Origin: Patescibacteria group bacterium
GTDB lineage: Bacteria > Patescibacteriota > Minisyncoccia > Moranbacterales > GWC2-37-73
Length of the DNA stretch: 56,493 bases
Direction of reading: 5' to 3'
NCBI GenBank assembly: GCA_022709565.1
Contig: JAKLIO010000003.1
Coordinates: 1-56,493 of the forward strand
Shown in pieces: positions 33,656-41,915 of this stretch. The position numbers and the translations under genes are program-made. The notes below the pieces were generated by a model that worked only from the letters and a program-made list of their open reading frames with translations, did no database searches and had not been told where the DNA came from. Position 1 is the stretch's first letter. Every line of letters starts with the position of its first letter.

Positions 33656-34348
33656 CTATCTAATGGTTGTCCCAACAAACTTTTCCCCATCCAGATATTT
33701 TTGAAAATTCTCCAGTTTTTTGCCATTCAGAATTGCCACTTCAATTCCCTCCTTGGCGGCTACTTTAGAAGCAACTGGATCAAAAGGCACGTTGGAACCC
33801 GGATCCCATTTGTCGCCGACAATTTTTTGAAAATCTGGCCAGGAAATTTCTTTTATTTTTTTCGCATCCTTATATTTTTTTGGATCCTTGTCGCAAACAT
33901 AATCAATATTGGAAAGATTGACTACTTTTTTTATTTCGAAATGTTTGGCTAAAAGAATGGAAATATAATCAGTTGAATTGCCTGGACGGTAGCCGCCGGC
34001 AACCAAAATTGATTCCTTCGCTTTTAAAAAACTTTCCAAATCGTAAGGATTGGTATTGATTGTTGGATGCGCATATTTTTTGAAAATGGTGCGCATGAAA
34101 TGAGCATTCAGCCTGGTTGAATGTATGCCTATCCAATCTTTGTCGTCCGAATCAATATTCCCCATTTTTGCTCCGGCCTCGATATATTTTCGAGCTGTTT
34201 TTCCTCCACCGGTCACAATTATAAAACGACAACCTTTTTTGATTTCCGTTTCGATTATTTTTTTGAATTGTTTTAAGAATTTCCAATCGATTTCATCCGG
34301 TACAATCAATGATCCACCGAGCGAAATCACAATCATTTTCTTGTTCAT
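33656..34348 (-). CDS. pyrH: UMP kinase, archaeal type
   Basis: 230 aa amino-acid-kinase fold. MIVISLGGSLIVPDEIDW, IVTGGGKTARKYI, GIHSTRLNA and NLSNIDYVCDKDPKKYKDAKK (in part) match the archaeal branch of UMP kinases rather than the usual bacterial PyrH. It converts UMP to UDP, feeding CTP synthase (pyrG) and the UDP-sugar enzymes in this window. Own promoter at 34382-34410. Confidence 0.88.
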   Translation of the reverse strand: MNKKMIVISLGGSLIVPDEIDWKFLKQFKKIIETEIKKGCRFIIVTGGGKTARKYIEAGAKMGNIDSDDKDWIGIHSTRLNAHFMRTIFKKYAHPTINTNPYDLESFLKAKESILVAGGYRPGNSTDYISILLAKHFEIKKVVNLSNIDYVCDKDPKKYKDAKKIKEISWPDFQKIVGDKWDPGSNVPFDPVASKVAAKEGIEVAILNGKKLENFQKYLDGEKFVGTTIR

Positions 34349-34381
34349 AAAATATGGTTTAAATTTCTATTTACTCTGTCT

Positions 34382-34410
34382 ATTATACTATTTTCGAAAA
34401 ACTATAGCAA
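34382..34410 (-). promoter_or_regulatory. pyrH promoter
   Basis: Minus strand TTGCTA (34410-34405), 17-nt spacer, TATAAT (34387-34382). Confidence 0.78.
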
Positions 34411-34419
34411 CAGAAGCTG

Positions 34420-34448
34420 TTGACTTCATTTGATTGTTCTGTCAATAT
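34420..34448 (+). promoter_or_regulatory. Possible promoter of a plus-strand small RNA
   Basis: TTGACT (34420-34425), 17 nt, CAATAT (34443-34448). The -10 is weak, but an orphan terminator lies downstream. Confidence 0.45.
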
Positions 34449-34454
34449 TTACAC

Positions 34455-34607
34455 ATACAAGCAATTAGTCTTATAGAGGGGATGAACACTTCTCGCCGGG
34501 GACTTTTCTTGCATGTCCTTTCGCCTCGGAACAAAGTTTAAATATTTGTCTCTGTAAGCTTTTTTGTTAGTCCGAGGGGGCCATCGATGCGCCCCCGCTT
34601 TTTTTAT
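34455..34607 (+). ncRNA. Candidate structured small RNA
   Basis: This lies between two minus-strand genes, yet a strong plus-strand terminator ends it, with no plus-strand ORF for over 900 bp upstream after the DUF2062 terminator. CTTATAGAG (34470-34478) pairs with CTCTGTAAG (34550-34558). Inside are GGAC/GTCC and ACAAA/TTTGT hairpins, and CTTTTTTG follows the closing stem. It does not carry the SRP, tmRNA or RNase P signatures I know. A 6S-like RNA is not excluded. Confidence 0.55.
34576..34607 (+). terminator. Orphan plus-strand terminator
   Basis: GGGGGC (34576-34581) pairs with GCCCCC (34591-34596), then GCTTTTTTTATTT. Confidence 0.88.
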
Positions 34608-35161
34608 TTAGAAATCCTTATCAATTCTTCCAGCGCGATTGGAAGTTCAAGATCTTCAATGTGTCCAGCGTTTTTCAAAACAATCAACTTTGCCCCAAGT
34701 TCTTCAAAAAATATTCTTTTATTTTCTTCAAATCCGCCAAACGGATCATTATCGGAAATAATCTCAACATAATTCTCTGAAACTTTTTTAAGTTTTTCAA
34801 AATTAATATTATTTTTAACCCATGGCGCCGCAATTGTAATTTCTTCCGGTTCCAAATTTTTAAGCATAAACCATCCGGCGATAAAAATAGCGCCGCCAAC
34901 TTTTTGATTGATGGTTTGTAAATATCTCATTATTGCCTGACAGCCTATGCTGTGTCCAATAAAATATGTCTGCTTATCCGGCGTGTCGACAAGTTCTGCA
35001 AGATAATTTACCCATTCTGAAATTTCAGGTTCATCAGTGTTTGGCATTTTTGGCGCAAATACTTCAAAACCATTTTCTTCTAATTTATTTTTTAGCCAAG
35101 GCAAACAAGCACATTCCGGTCCTCCTCCCCAGCCGTGAATTATAAATACGCGTTTTTTCAT
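34604..35161 (-). CDS. RBBP9/YdeN-family alpha/beta hydrolase
   Basis: 185 aa. The IHGWGGGPE oxyanion region, nucleophile in IGHSIGCQA, acid in ISDNDPF and His in NAGHIEDL give a complete Ser-Asp-His triad. These small cytoplasmic serine hydrolases have poorly known substrates. The start is preceded by an ATACATGATACATTATAC microrepeat rather than a ribosome site. Confidence 0.88.
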   Translation of the reverse strand: MKKRVFIIHGWGGGPECACLPWLKNKLEENGFEVFAPKMPNTDEPEISEWVNYLAELVDTPDKQTYFIGHSIGCQAIMRYLQTINQKVGGAIFIAGWFMLKNLEPEEITIAAPWVKNNINFEKLKKVSENYVEIISDNDPFGGFEENKRIFFEELGAKLIVLKNAGHIEDLELPIALEELIRISK

Positions 35162-35188
35162 ATAAATATTGAATTAATTTTATAATTT

Positions 35189-35219
35189 ATACATGATACA
35201 TTATACTAAATACCAGATA
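35189..35219. repeat. ATACATGATACATTATACT microrepeat
   Basis: Degenerate GATACATTATACTAAATACC units fill the junction and end at the stop of the 140-aa gene. Confidence 0.7.
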
Positions 35220-35642
35220 CTAATTCGCGCATTTACTTTCTGTTCTTCCCTGCCCGATTGCTTCTTCGGCACTCTTAAAACAGACCACATTTTCCGGCTT
35301 GATGCGTTTGGCATATGAGCAAGTCGGCGGGTAAAATTTGTTGGAATTTTTACTGCCTACAAAAGCGCAACCCGCCATTGAACCGGTCAAATTAGCGCTA
35401 GTTTGAGAAACTACAGCCAAGACCTTTCCAGGAGCGTCAGAAGGCTCAATTTTGGCATTTTGAGCCCCATCTGGCGTAGTAGCAGGCTTTTCAACAATAA
35501 GTGGCTGTTGCTGCCATTTTTGGCCTTGTAATGTGCCAAAACCGAAAGAAATGGCTGAAATAAGGCAAAAAGCGACAATCAGCACTATCTTTTGCTCATT
35601 TTTAAGAAAAAATTCCTTAATTTTAATAAAAGTATTTTTCAT
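35220..35642 (-). CDS. Membrane-anchored protein with Ada-like metal-binding motif
   Basis: 140 aa from ATG 35642 (MKNTFIKIKEFFLKNEQK); the longer frame is rejected because its first 46 residues look random. Anchor at about 20-40, a linker, then FVGSKNSNKFYPPTCSYAKRI (in part) ... VVCFKSAEEA ... KCAN, the Cys-rich Ada-type zinc-binding motif that recurs at the end of exported nucleases. Here it stands alone outside the membrane. A DNA- or metal-binding surface role is possible but inferred. Confidence 0.72.
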   Translation of the reverse strand: MKNTFIKIKEFFLKNEQKIVLIVAFCLISAISFGFGTLQGQKWQQQPLIVEKPATTPDGAQNAKIEPSDAPGKVLAVVSQTSANLTGSMAGCAFVGSKNSNKFYPPTCSYAKRIKPENVVCFKSAEEAIGQGRTESKCAN

Positions 35643-35862
35643 TTTGTGTGCTGTGTCACGTAGTCCGATTCGTTGGACTTTACGTGGTTGACTTATTTTC
35701 CATATAAGATATAATATTTTCTGTATGGTTAAAGCAAATTTAATATATTTTTCAAGCGACAATTGCGCGTCGTTAGCCATTGAAAAACATAAAAAATTTG
35801 CTGATATTATTTTTAAATAATTTTATATTTTTATTTGGTAATTGTAAATCTAATTAGCTTTT

Positions 35863-35898
35863 TGCTGATTACTGATTGCTGATTACTGATTGCTGATT
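35863..35898 (+). repeat. TGCTGATTACTGATTGCTGATT microrepeat abutting the bL27 start
   Basis: Near-perfect alternation of CTGATTAC and TGATTGC units runs to within one base of ATG 35899 and occupies the place of a Shine-Dalgarno. An imperfect CACGTAGTCC/GGACTTTACGTG hairpin lies further upstream (about 35655-35685). Confidence 0.85.
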
Positions 35899-36357
35899 AT
35901 GGCTCATCGTAAAGCTGGTGGATCTACTTCGCTCGGACGAGATTCCCGCGCCCAAAGACTGGGCGTTAAAATTTTTGGAAATCAGAAAGTTAAGACTGGT
36001 AATATAATTATACGTCAGCGCGGAACAAAATTCCATGCCGGAGCGAACGTGAAGCGTTGCAATGACGACACGCTGATGGCAATGGCAGACGGAACGGTAA
36101 AATTTGTTTCCAAAAAAGTCCGCAGTTTCACAGGACAATTGGTCACTCGCCAATTCGTAAGCGTGATCAAATCTGACAAACCGGTTGAAATCAAATTTAG
36201 AAAGACTGGAGCCAAAAAAGCCGGACTCAAACTGCGGGTTCATCTTAAGACTAGAAAAGCTGGCAAAAAGAAAGGACCAAGGAAACCAGGCGGAAAAGTT
36301 ATCATCAGCAGCAAAAACAGAAGGCACCTAACGGCCGGCAAAGGAAAAATTAGGTAA
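35899..36357 (+). CDS. rpmA: Ribosomal protein bL27 with long basic C-terminal extension
   Basis: 152 aa from ATG 35899 ([16 protein letters not shown]). The standard domain ([20 protein letters not shown], then [12 protein letters not shown]) ends near residue 93. The remaining ~58 residues are Lys/Arg/Gly-rich ([17 protein letters not shown]) and absent from the usual ~85-residue protein. bL27 lies near the peptidyl-transferase centre of the large subunit. The extension probably contacts rRNA. No Shine-Dalgarno; a microrepeat abuts the start codon. Confidence 0.93.
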   Translation: MAHRKAGGSTSLGRDSRAQRLGVKIFGNQKVKTGNIIIRQRGTKFHAGANVKRCNDDTLMAMADGTVKFVSKKVRSFTGQLVTRQFVSVIKSDKPVEIKFRKTGAKKAGLKLRVHLKTRKAGKKKGPRKPGGKVIISSKNRRHLTAGKGKIR

Positions 36358-36384
36358 AATAGCTTTTAGCTTTTAGATAGATAT

Positions 36385-36416
36385 AAAAAAGAAACCTTTT
36401 GTGAGGTTTCTTTTTT
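36385..36416. terminator. bL27 terminator, copy 1
   Basis: AAAAAAGAAACCT pairs with AGGTTTCTTTTTT. It differs by one loop base from the terminator at 37151-37182. Symmetric, so it also serves the convergent 36429 gene. Confidence 0.9.
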
Positions 36417-36428
36417 GATAATTTATTT

Positions 36429-37079
36429 TTATTTTAATATATCTTCAACACTTTGTTTATTATGCTCACTCAATTCGCTTTGTCTTTTTTGTTCAAACCT
36501 TTGTGTTTCCTTTTGCTTTTCAATCTCCATTCTCTCTAGTTCTTCTTGTTTTTCTAATTCTAACTTTTTTTGTTCTTCTTTTTTTTCTTCTTCTAATTTA
36601 TTTCTGTTTAATGCTTCTTTTATTTTTTCATCTCCTGCTTCATTAACAATATAAGCACTAAATTTTCTAATTATTTTTTTAAGGTCGTCATTGGATAATT
36701 CATTTCCATCTATCTTTCCTGATATTCCTTTGAATCCCAATGCTCGCCTGCCTCTCGGAGGAAGGTGGCATTCATAAATACCACCTAAAATTTCCAGCTG
36801 GTGTTCTTTGGTTACAATATTTACTCCTCCATCAAAAAATTCTAACGATTTTACACTTTCTGCTATTTCTTTAAGGTCTTGTTCTTCATTTAATTTTTTA
36901 ATATGATGTTCACCGATACTTTCTGATAGTTGCTCTCCGAACTCTATTGCTTTTTTATCTTTAAATAATCCCAATATTTTTTTCTCTCGAAAAGGCTTTT
37001 GTGTCTCTGCCATTTCTTTAGCAACTTCAGGATTTTCAACTCGTCCCTCTTTATTGTAGAGCTCAAATTTTTCTCTCAT
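36429..37079 (-). CDS. Soluble protein with C-terminal charged coiled coil, unknown function
   Basis: 216 aa. The N-terminal 150 residues have a mixed fold with SLEFFDGGVNIVTKEHQLEI and CHLPPRGRRALGFKG; the last 65 residues are almost only Glu/Lys/Gln (KLEEEKKEEQKKLELEKQEE). No signal or membrane helix. Near-identical terminators lie on both sides, so it is a one-gene unit. Family not recognised. Confidence 0.65.
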   Translation of the reverse strand: MREKFELYNKEGRVENPEVAKEMAETQKPFREKKILGLFKDKKAIEFGEQLSESIGEHHIKKLNEEQDLKEIAESVKSLEFFDGGVNIVTKEHQLEILGGIYECHLPPRGRRALGFKGISGKIDGNELSNDDLKKIIRKFSAYIVNEAGDEKIKEALNRNKLEEEKKEEQKKLELEKQEELERMEIEKQKETQRFEQKRQSELSEHNKQSVEDILK

Positions 37080-37150
37080 AATTTTATGTATTTAATAAAT
37101 TAAAATTTGTAACTATATAGACAAATTATACCAATCTGAACTAAGTTGTC

Positions 37151-37182
37151 AAAAAAGAAACCTTTTGCGAGGTTTCTTTTTT
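37151..37182. terminator. Terminator, copy 2
   Basis: Same stem as 36385-36416 with GCG for GTG in the loop. It overlaps the stop of the NUDIX gene. Confidence 0.88.
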
Positions 37183-37714
37183 ATAGTAAACTTTTTAATT
37201 CCCTTATTATTTTCATGAGGTCATCATTTCCCATGGTCCAAATCTTTGGGTTATTTTTCATTGAATCTATAATCTCATTTTCATTCATCCATTTTACTTC
37301 TTGAACTTCCCCATCATCAAAAGACAATTCTTCTTTATTTCCTAAAAAATTATAATAGTAAACTGAAATAAATTCTTTATTTTTTTCTCCATCATATTTT
37401 TCTGCTTTACCTTTTAATAAATCTTTTAGATTTATTGAAAGCCCTGTTTCTTCTTTTATTTCTTTTATTATTGCTTCTTCAATTGATTTTTTTGAATCAA
37501 CATGTCCTCCGAAACGCGTATCCCACTTGTTAGGATCCAGATCCTTAAATTTTGATCTTAAATGCACAAGAATTTCAATAAAATCGCCTTTTGTTCTAAA
37601 AAAATAAATATGAACAACCCAGTGCCATAATCCTTTTGCATGCACAACCCTCCGCAGTTCTTTTTCTCCGGTTAGATTTCCATTTTCGTCGACAATATCA
37701 AGATATTCCTCCAT
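37181..37714 (-). CDS. NUDIX hydrolase, isopentenyl-diphosphate-isomerase-like
   Basis: 177 aa. Opening EYLDIVDENGNLTGEKELRR, then AKGLWHWVVHIYFF and the Nudix box GGHVDSKKSIEEAIIKEIKE followed by ETGL. The N-terminal pattern matches the IDI/YfcD-like branch. It hydrolyses a nucleoside-diphosphate-linked substrate; identity unknown. The gene precedes pyrG on the map but is transcribed after it. Confidence 0.88.
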   Translation of the reverse strand: MEEYLDIVDENGNLTGEKELRRVVHAKGLWHWVVHIYFFRTKGDFIEILVHLRSKFKDLDPNKWDTRFGGHVDSKKSIEEAIIKEIKEETGLSINLKDLLKGKAEKYDGEKNKEFISVYYYNFLGNKEELSFDDGEVQEVKWMNENEIIDSMKNNPKIWTMGNDDLMKIIRELKSLL

Positions 37715-37755
37715 GAATTTTTTCCTAAGAAGCTAAGAAGCTAAAGCCTGAAAAG

Positions 37756-39399
37756 CTAGTTCTTTTCGCTTCTCTCTTTCGCCGCTTTTACGAATTCAAA
37801 AAACAAAGGATGGGATTTGAGCGGAGTTGATTTGAATTCTGGATGAAATTGGGTTCCCAAGAAGAAGGGATGCTCGGATTTTGGCAATTCTGCAATTTCC
37901 ATCAGTTTTCTGTCAGGCGATATGCCGGAAAAAATTAAGCCGGCTTTCTCCAGTATTTCAATGTATTTTGGATTTACTTCCCATCTGTGTCTATGCCGTT
38001 CGGAAATTTTTTCCGTGCCATAAGCCTCATAGGCAATAGTTCCTTTTTTGAGAACCGCTGGATAAGCGCCCAGCCGCATCGTGGCTCCGTAATTTTTGTC
38101 TTCCAAATTCTTTTTTTGTTCCAACATAATGTCAATGACCGGATTTTTGGTTTCGCGATCAATTTCGGTCGTGTTGGCATCTTTGAGTCCCAAAATATTT
38201 CTGGCAAATTCAATGGTCAAAAGTTGCATGCCATAGCAAAGTCCAAAATACGGAATTTTATTTTCGCGGCAGAATTGAATGGCTTTAATTTTACCTTCTA
38301 CTCCCCGACCGCCAAATCCGCCCGGAACTAAAATACCATCATATTCTGAAAGAGTATTGATTTTTTCCGGTTCTTTTTCATAAATTTCACTATTGATCCA
38401 GTCCAATTCGGTTTTGACATTATTTTTAAAGCCCGCGTGCTTAATGGCTTCAATAACGCTGATGTAAGCGTCGCTCAAAACAAAGTCGCCGGTGCCGAAA
38501 TATTTGCCGACAACTCCAATTTTGACTTTTGTTTTGGCGGACTTCATATTATCCAAAAGTTCTTCCCAATCTTTCATATCTGATTTTCCCGGTTTGAGGC
38601 GCAATTTTTTGAGAATAATTTTGCCGATATTTTCGCGTTCAAAATTATGCGGGATTTCATATAAAGAATCCGCGTCCGGAGCGCTAATGACGCATTCTTC
38701 CGCCACATTGCAAAACAGAGAAATTTTTTCCTTGCGTTTCTGATCAATCGGCGATTCACTGCGGGCAATAATGATGTCTGGCTGAATGCCGGCACCATTA
38801 ATGGTACGCACGGCATGCTGGGTCGGTTTGGTTTTCATTTCTCCTGAAGCATGCGGCACTGGCAGATAGCTAACCAAGACGGAAATAACATCGTCCGGAT
38901 TTTTTATTTTCATCATGCGGATCGCTTCCAAAAACAAGATGTTTTCATATTCACCAACGGTTCCACCAACTTCAACTATGGTTATATCTGCTTTAGCTTT
39001 GCTGGCTGCACGCTTAATGCGATCAATAACTTCCAGCGGAATATGCGGCACAACTTGCACACATTTGCCCCCGTATTCCAAATTGCGTTCGCGATGAATA
39101 ACGGATTCATAGACTCGTCCCGTCGTCATATAATTATCACGAGAAAGCGTTATGTCCATGAAGCGCTCGTAGTTGCCCATATCCTGATCGGTTTCATCTC
39201 CATCATCCAGCACAAAAACTTCGCCGTGCTCAGTTGGGTTCATGGTGCCGGCGTCAACATTTACATAGGGATCTATTTTGATGGCAGTGACATTGTAACC
39301 GCGCCCCTTGAGAATGGCGCCAATAGAGGCTGCTGTGATTCCTTTGCCGACTCCGCTCATGACTCCCCCTGTAACAAAGATGTACTTTCTGTCCGCCAT
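37756..39399 (-). CDS. pyrG: CTP synthase
   Basis: 547 aa. An N-terminal synthase domain (FVTGGVMSGVGKGITAASIG) with KIDPYVNVDAGTMNP and EHGEVFVLDDGDETDQD, and a C-terminal glutamine amidotransferase with the nucleophile in GLCYGMQLL and a late His-Glu (FHPEF). It makes CTP from UTP with glutamine nitrogen. Its promoter lies inside the 3' end of rplI (39503-39531), leaving a leader of about 97 nt. Next to the pyrH region. Confidence 0.97.
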   Translation of the reverse strand: MADRKYIFVTGGVMSGVGKGITAASIGAILKGRGYNVTAIKIDPYVNVDAGTMNPTEHGEVFVLDDGDETDQDMGNYERFMDITLSRDNYMTTGRVYESVIHRERNLEYGGKCVQVVPHIPLEVIDRIKRAASKAKADITIVEVGGTVGEYENILFLEAIRMMKIKNPDDVISVLVSYLPVPHASGEMKTKPTQHAVRTINGAGIQPDIIIARSESPIDQKRKEKISLFCNVAEECVISAPDADSLYEIPHNFERENIGKIILKKLRLKPGKSDMKDWEELLDNMKSAKTKVKIGVVGKYFGTGDFVLSDAYISVIEAIKHAGFKNNVKTELDWINSEIYEKEPEKINTLSEYDGILVPGGFGGRGVEGKIKAIQFCRENKIPYFGLCYGMQLLTIEFARNILGLKDANTTEIDRETKNPVIDIMLEQKKNLEDKNYGATMRLGAYPAVLKKGTIAYEAYGTEKISERHRHRWEVNPKYIEILEKAGLIFSGISPDRKLMEIAELPKSEHPFFLGTQFHPEFKSTPLKSHPLFFEFVKAAKERSEKN

Positions 39400-39502
39400 A
39401 TTTTTGATCCCCTAAAAATTAGTTGATTATATTCTCCCTATACAAAAAGCCGCTTTTCTGCGACCCCTGTTTTTATTAAAAAGTTGCTTGCTATCTTTTT
39501 AG

Positions 39503-39531
39503 ATTATACACCATTCCTTAATCTGATTCAA
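39503..39531 (-). promoter_or_regulatory. pyrG promoter
   Basis: Minus strand TTGAAT (39531-39526), 17-nt spacer, TATAAT (39508-39503), overlapping the rplI stop region. Confidence 0.82.
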
Positions 39532-39955
39532 CCCTTAAAATTATTTCAGTTTTTATGCCAAAATTCAAGCTAATTTCCAATTTTTTCTCACCCAATTCTT
39601 TGATATGGCCGGCGCTGATTGATTTTTCCGGAATATCAAAACCGATCTTTTCCAGGGCTGAAATTATTTCTCTGGCGGTAACTGAGCCGAATAATTTTCC
39701 ATTCTTGGCTCGGGTTTTTATAACAACTCTTTTTCCTTTGAGCGCTTCAGCTATTTTTTGGGTTTCTCGTTTCTCCGCTTCCAATTGTTTTTTCTTGTTT
39801 TCTTGTTCGGTTATGATATGTTTGGCCGCGTCCGGAGTTGAAACAGCTGCCAATTTTTTAGCCAGCAAAAAATTACGGGCGAAACCGTCCGGAACATTTT
39901 TTATCTCTCCTTTTTTGCCCACATTTTTAACGTCCTGTAAAAGTATTATTTCCAT
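39518..39955 (-). CDS. rplI: Ribosomal protein bL9
   Basis: 145 aa from ATG 39955 ([20 protein letters not shown]). The N-terminal rRNA-binding domain with [13 protein letters not shown], a long connecting helix and a C-terminal domain are all present; a longer frame upstream is rejected. bL9 is missing from some CPR lineages, so its presence helps placement. The upstream neighbour is the 231-aa membrane gene. Confidence 0.95.
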   Translation of the reverse strand: MEIILLQDVKNVGKKGEIKNVPDGFARNFLLAKKLAAVSTPDAAKHIITEQENKKKQLEAEKRETQKIAEALKGKRVVIKTRAKNGKLFGSVTAREIISALEKIGFDIPEKSISAGHIKELGEKKLEISLNFGIKTEIILRVESD

Positions 39956-40014
39956 TGGAATATTTTTCTTAAAGTTTCTGTCACCACTAATTGTAGCAAA
40001 TATTGTCTTGGAAA

Positions 40015-40710
40015 TCAAGAATGAATATTGTTCGATTTTCTTCTACCGTTCATAAACATAAAGATAAAAAGCGCCTGGGAAGCTAAAATTCTGAGCATTT
40101 CCAAGTCTTCTATTTTTTGTGCCGGCGTTTTCTTTTTGATAATTATGCAAGCAACAATGTCATCAATGTCTTTTGGTGAAATTACGCTCAGAAATTCATC
40201 TGTCTCCGTGATTTGTGTTTTAGGATCAAGCTGCTTGCAAGAAAAACTAAAGGGCGCATCTTGCAAATTTTTTATTTCCTTGAGAAGTTCGTTAGTTTTC
40301 ATGTTGGAAAATCGCAGAACAAAATCATCTGATTTTGCGATAATTCCAATAGCTTGCATAGTTGAATTGTATATTTCCTTCTGCTTTTTACTGGTAAGAT
40401 GCAGGCTATCTGGATGACTAAGCGTTATGTTTTCCAGAATATCAAGCTTTCTATTGACTTCCCCGATATATGAATAGGATTGCGTCAGGTCTTTGGTTAT
40501 AGTATTTACTTTGCGTTGTATGTCATTTTTTTCCGACATGTTTTTTTTCAGTCTTTTTTCCTGAACCAAAAAAGCCAAAAAACCCAAAGAACCCAGAATG
40601 AGGATGACAAATTCCTGAGTTTGGGCTTTGTCAAAGATATAGAAGCCATGATGGATTGCGGTGGGGACAAAGACTATTAAAGTGAAGATTATCAAATATA
40701 ACCAATACAT
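40015..40710 (-). CDS. Membrane protein with coiled coil, unknown function
   Basis: 231 aa: two N-terminal helices (about 4-22 and 34-50), a coiled-coil segment ([20 protein letters not shown] onward), then a soluble domain ending near [15 protein letters not shown]. The soluble half could be a degenerate sensory (GAF-like) fold, but no motif is decisive. It precedes rplI by 59 bp. Confidence 0.65.
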   Translation of the reverse strand: MYWLYLIIFTLIVFVPTAIHHGFYIFDKAQTQEFVILILGSLGFLAFLVQEKRLKKNMSEKNDIQRKVNTITKDLTQSYSYIGEVNRKLDILENITLSHPDSLHLTSKKQKEIYNSTMQAIGIIAKSDDFVLRFSNMKTNELLKEIKNLQDAPFSFSCKQLDPKTQITETDEFLSVISPKDIDDIVACIIIKKKTPAQKIEDLEMLRILASQALFIFMFMNGRRKSNNIHS

Positions 40711-40813
40711 AGGCTATTTTTAAAAAGGGCTTTTATTGTTTCATAAAATTTCAATTATGTCAATCCTTTTTGGACAATCCTTTCGTAGCTAAAAACATCA
40801 TATTTTTTAATAA

Positions 40814-40838
40814 AAATCCCGCTTTTGAAGCGGGATTT
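40814..40838 (-). terminator. galU operon terminator
   Basis: AAATCCCGCTT-TTG-AAGCGGGATTT. On the minus strand it is followed by TTATTAAAAAA and sits 6 bp after the galU stop. Confidence 0.85.
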
Positions 40839-40843
40839 ACTAG

Positions 40844-41716
40844 TTATAGCTTTTTGGAAATATCTTTTATATAATCGTGTAATTTCTTACCTATTTCGGG
40901 GTGTTTAAGCCCAATATGAATAGAAGCCTTCATGAAATTAAATTTATCTCCCGTATCCAGCCATTCTCCATCGATAATTTTTCCATAAATTGGGCGATTA
41001 TTGTTTAGCATTATATCAAAAGCATCTGCCAGTCTTATTTCTCCAGATTTTCCGTCTTTTATGCCCGTCAGAACATCTAAAACTTCAGGGGTTATGACAT
41101 ATTTTCCCACAGCCACCAAATTAGAAGGGGCTTCCTCCATTTTTGGTTTTTCAACCATTTTTTTAACTTCATAGGTATGTTCGTCGAGTTTTACTCCGTC
41201 AATAACTCCAAACATCGAAACTTGTTCTTTGGGAACCTCACTTAATCCAATGACAGGATCTCCGTATTTTTCAAAAGTTTCTATAAGTTGTTTTGAAGCG
41301 GGAACCTTGCTGTCATATAAACAATCGCCAAAAATTACAAGTGCAGGCTCGCCATTTAGCAGATGAGCAGCTTGCAGAATTGCGTGTCCATCTCCCAGTG
41401 GTTTTGGCTGTCTTACATAAGAAAATTTGGCTAAGCTTGAAATTTTTTGCACTGTTTCCAGCAAATCGTGCTTATTTTTCTCAACCAAGGTGTCTTCCAA
41501 CTCATAAGATATGTCAAAATGGTCTTCAATGGATCTTTTGCCGCGTCCGGTAACAAAAATAATTTCTTCAATTCCTGAAGCTACAGCTTCTTCGACGAGA
41601 TATTGAATAACCGGCTTATCAACAATAGGCAGCATCTCTTTTGGTTGGGCTTTTGTTGCAGGCAGGAAACGCGTTCCAAAACCAGCTACGGGTAAAATTG
41701 CTTTTTTTATCTTCAT
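40844..41716 (-). CDS. galU: UTP-glucose-1-phosphate uridylyltransferase
   Basis: 290 aa. AILPVAGFGTRFLPATKAQP (20 residues) nucleotide loop, KEMLPIVDKPVIQYLVEEA, GRGKRSIEDHFD and VEKPKMEEAPSNL are GalU signatures. It makes UDP-glucose, a likely precursor for the nucleotide-sugar dehydrogenase at 9724 and for glycan synthesis. It ends the nucleotide-sugar operon with a good terminator. Confidence 0.95.
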   Translation of the reverse strand: MKIKKAILPVAGFGTRFLPATKAQPKEMLPIVDKPVIQYLVEEAVASGIEEIIFVTGRGKRSIEDHFDISYELEDTLVEKNKHDLLETVQKISSLAKFSYVRQPKPLGDGHAILQAAHLLNGEPALVIFGDCLYDSKVPASKQLIETFEKYGDPVIGLSEVPKEQVSMFGVIDGVKLDEHTYEVKKMVEKPKMEEAPSNLVAVGKYVITPEVLDVLTGIKDGKSGEIRLADAFDIMLNNNRPIYGKIIDGEWLDTGDKFNFMKASIHIGLKHPEIGKKLHDYIKDISKKL

Positions 41717-41733
41717 AGTTTTATAAAAATTAA

Positions 41734-41904
41734 TTATTTAAAAACTTCAAGTTTTTTAAGCTCTTCCGTAAAATTTTCAAAAATTTCTTTTTGTTGTTTC
41801 TCTGGCAAATCATCATGGATATCAACCCAGTATTGCATCTCTTCAGCATCCTCTCCTTTTTCTATTAACTTTTTGGCGATTGTTTGAAATTCTTCTTTGT
41901 TCAT
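41734..41904 (-). CDS. 56-residue acidic small protein
   Basis: ATG 41904 to TAA 41734; 56 aa beginning MNKEEFQTIAKKLIEKGEDA and ending ELKKLEVFK. Highly charged and helical, with YWVDIHDDLPEKQQKEI in the middle. It fills the gap between the 277-aa gene (11 bp) and galU (17 bp) exactly, which supports a real gene. No ribosome site is clear. Function unknown; it might partner the upstream protein. Confidence 0.6.
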   Translation of the reverse strand: MNKEEFQTIAKKLIEKGEDAEEMQYWVDIHDDLPEKQQKEIFENFTEELKKLEVFK

Positions 41905-41915
41905 ATTTTTGTTTT

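Noticed and set aside
34604-34607. Orphan terminator as the end of the minus-strand hydrolase gene
   Set aside because: On the minus strand the stem is followed by CGGACTAACAAAAAAG, with no T tract. The T run is only on the plus strand.
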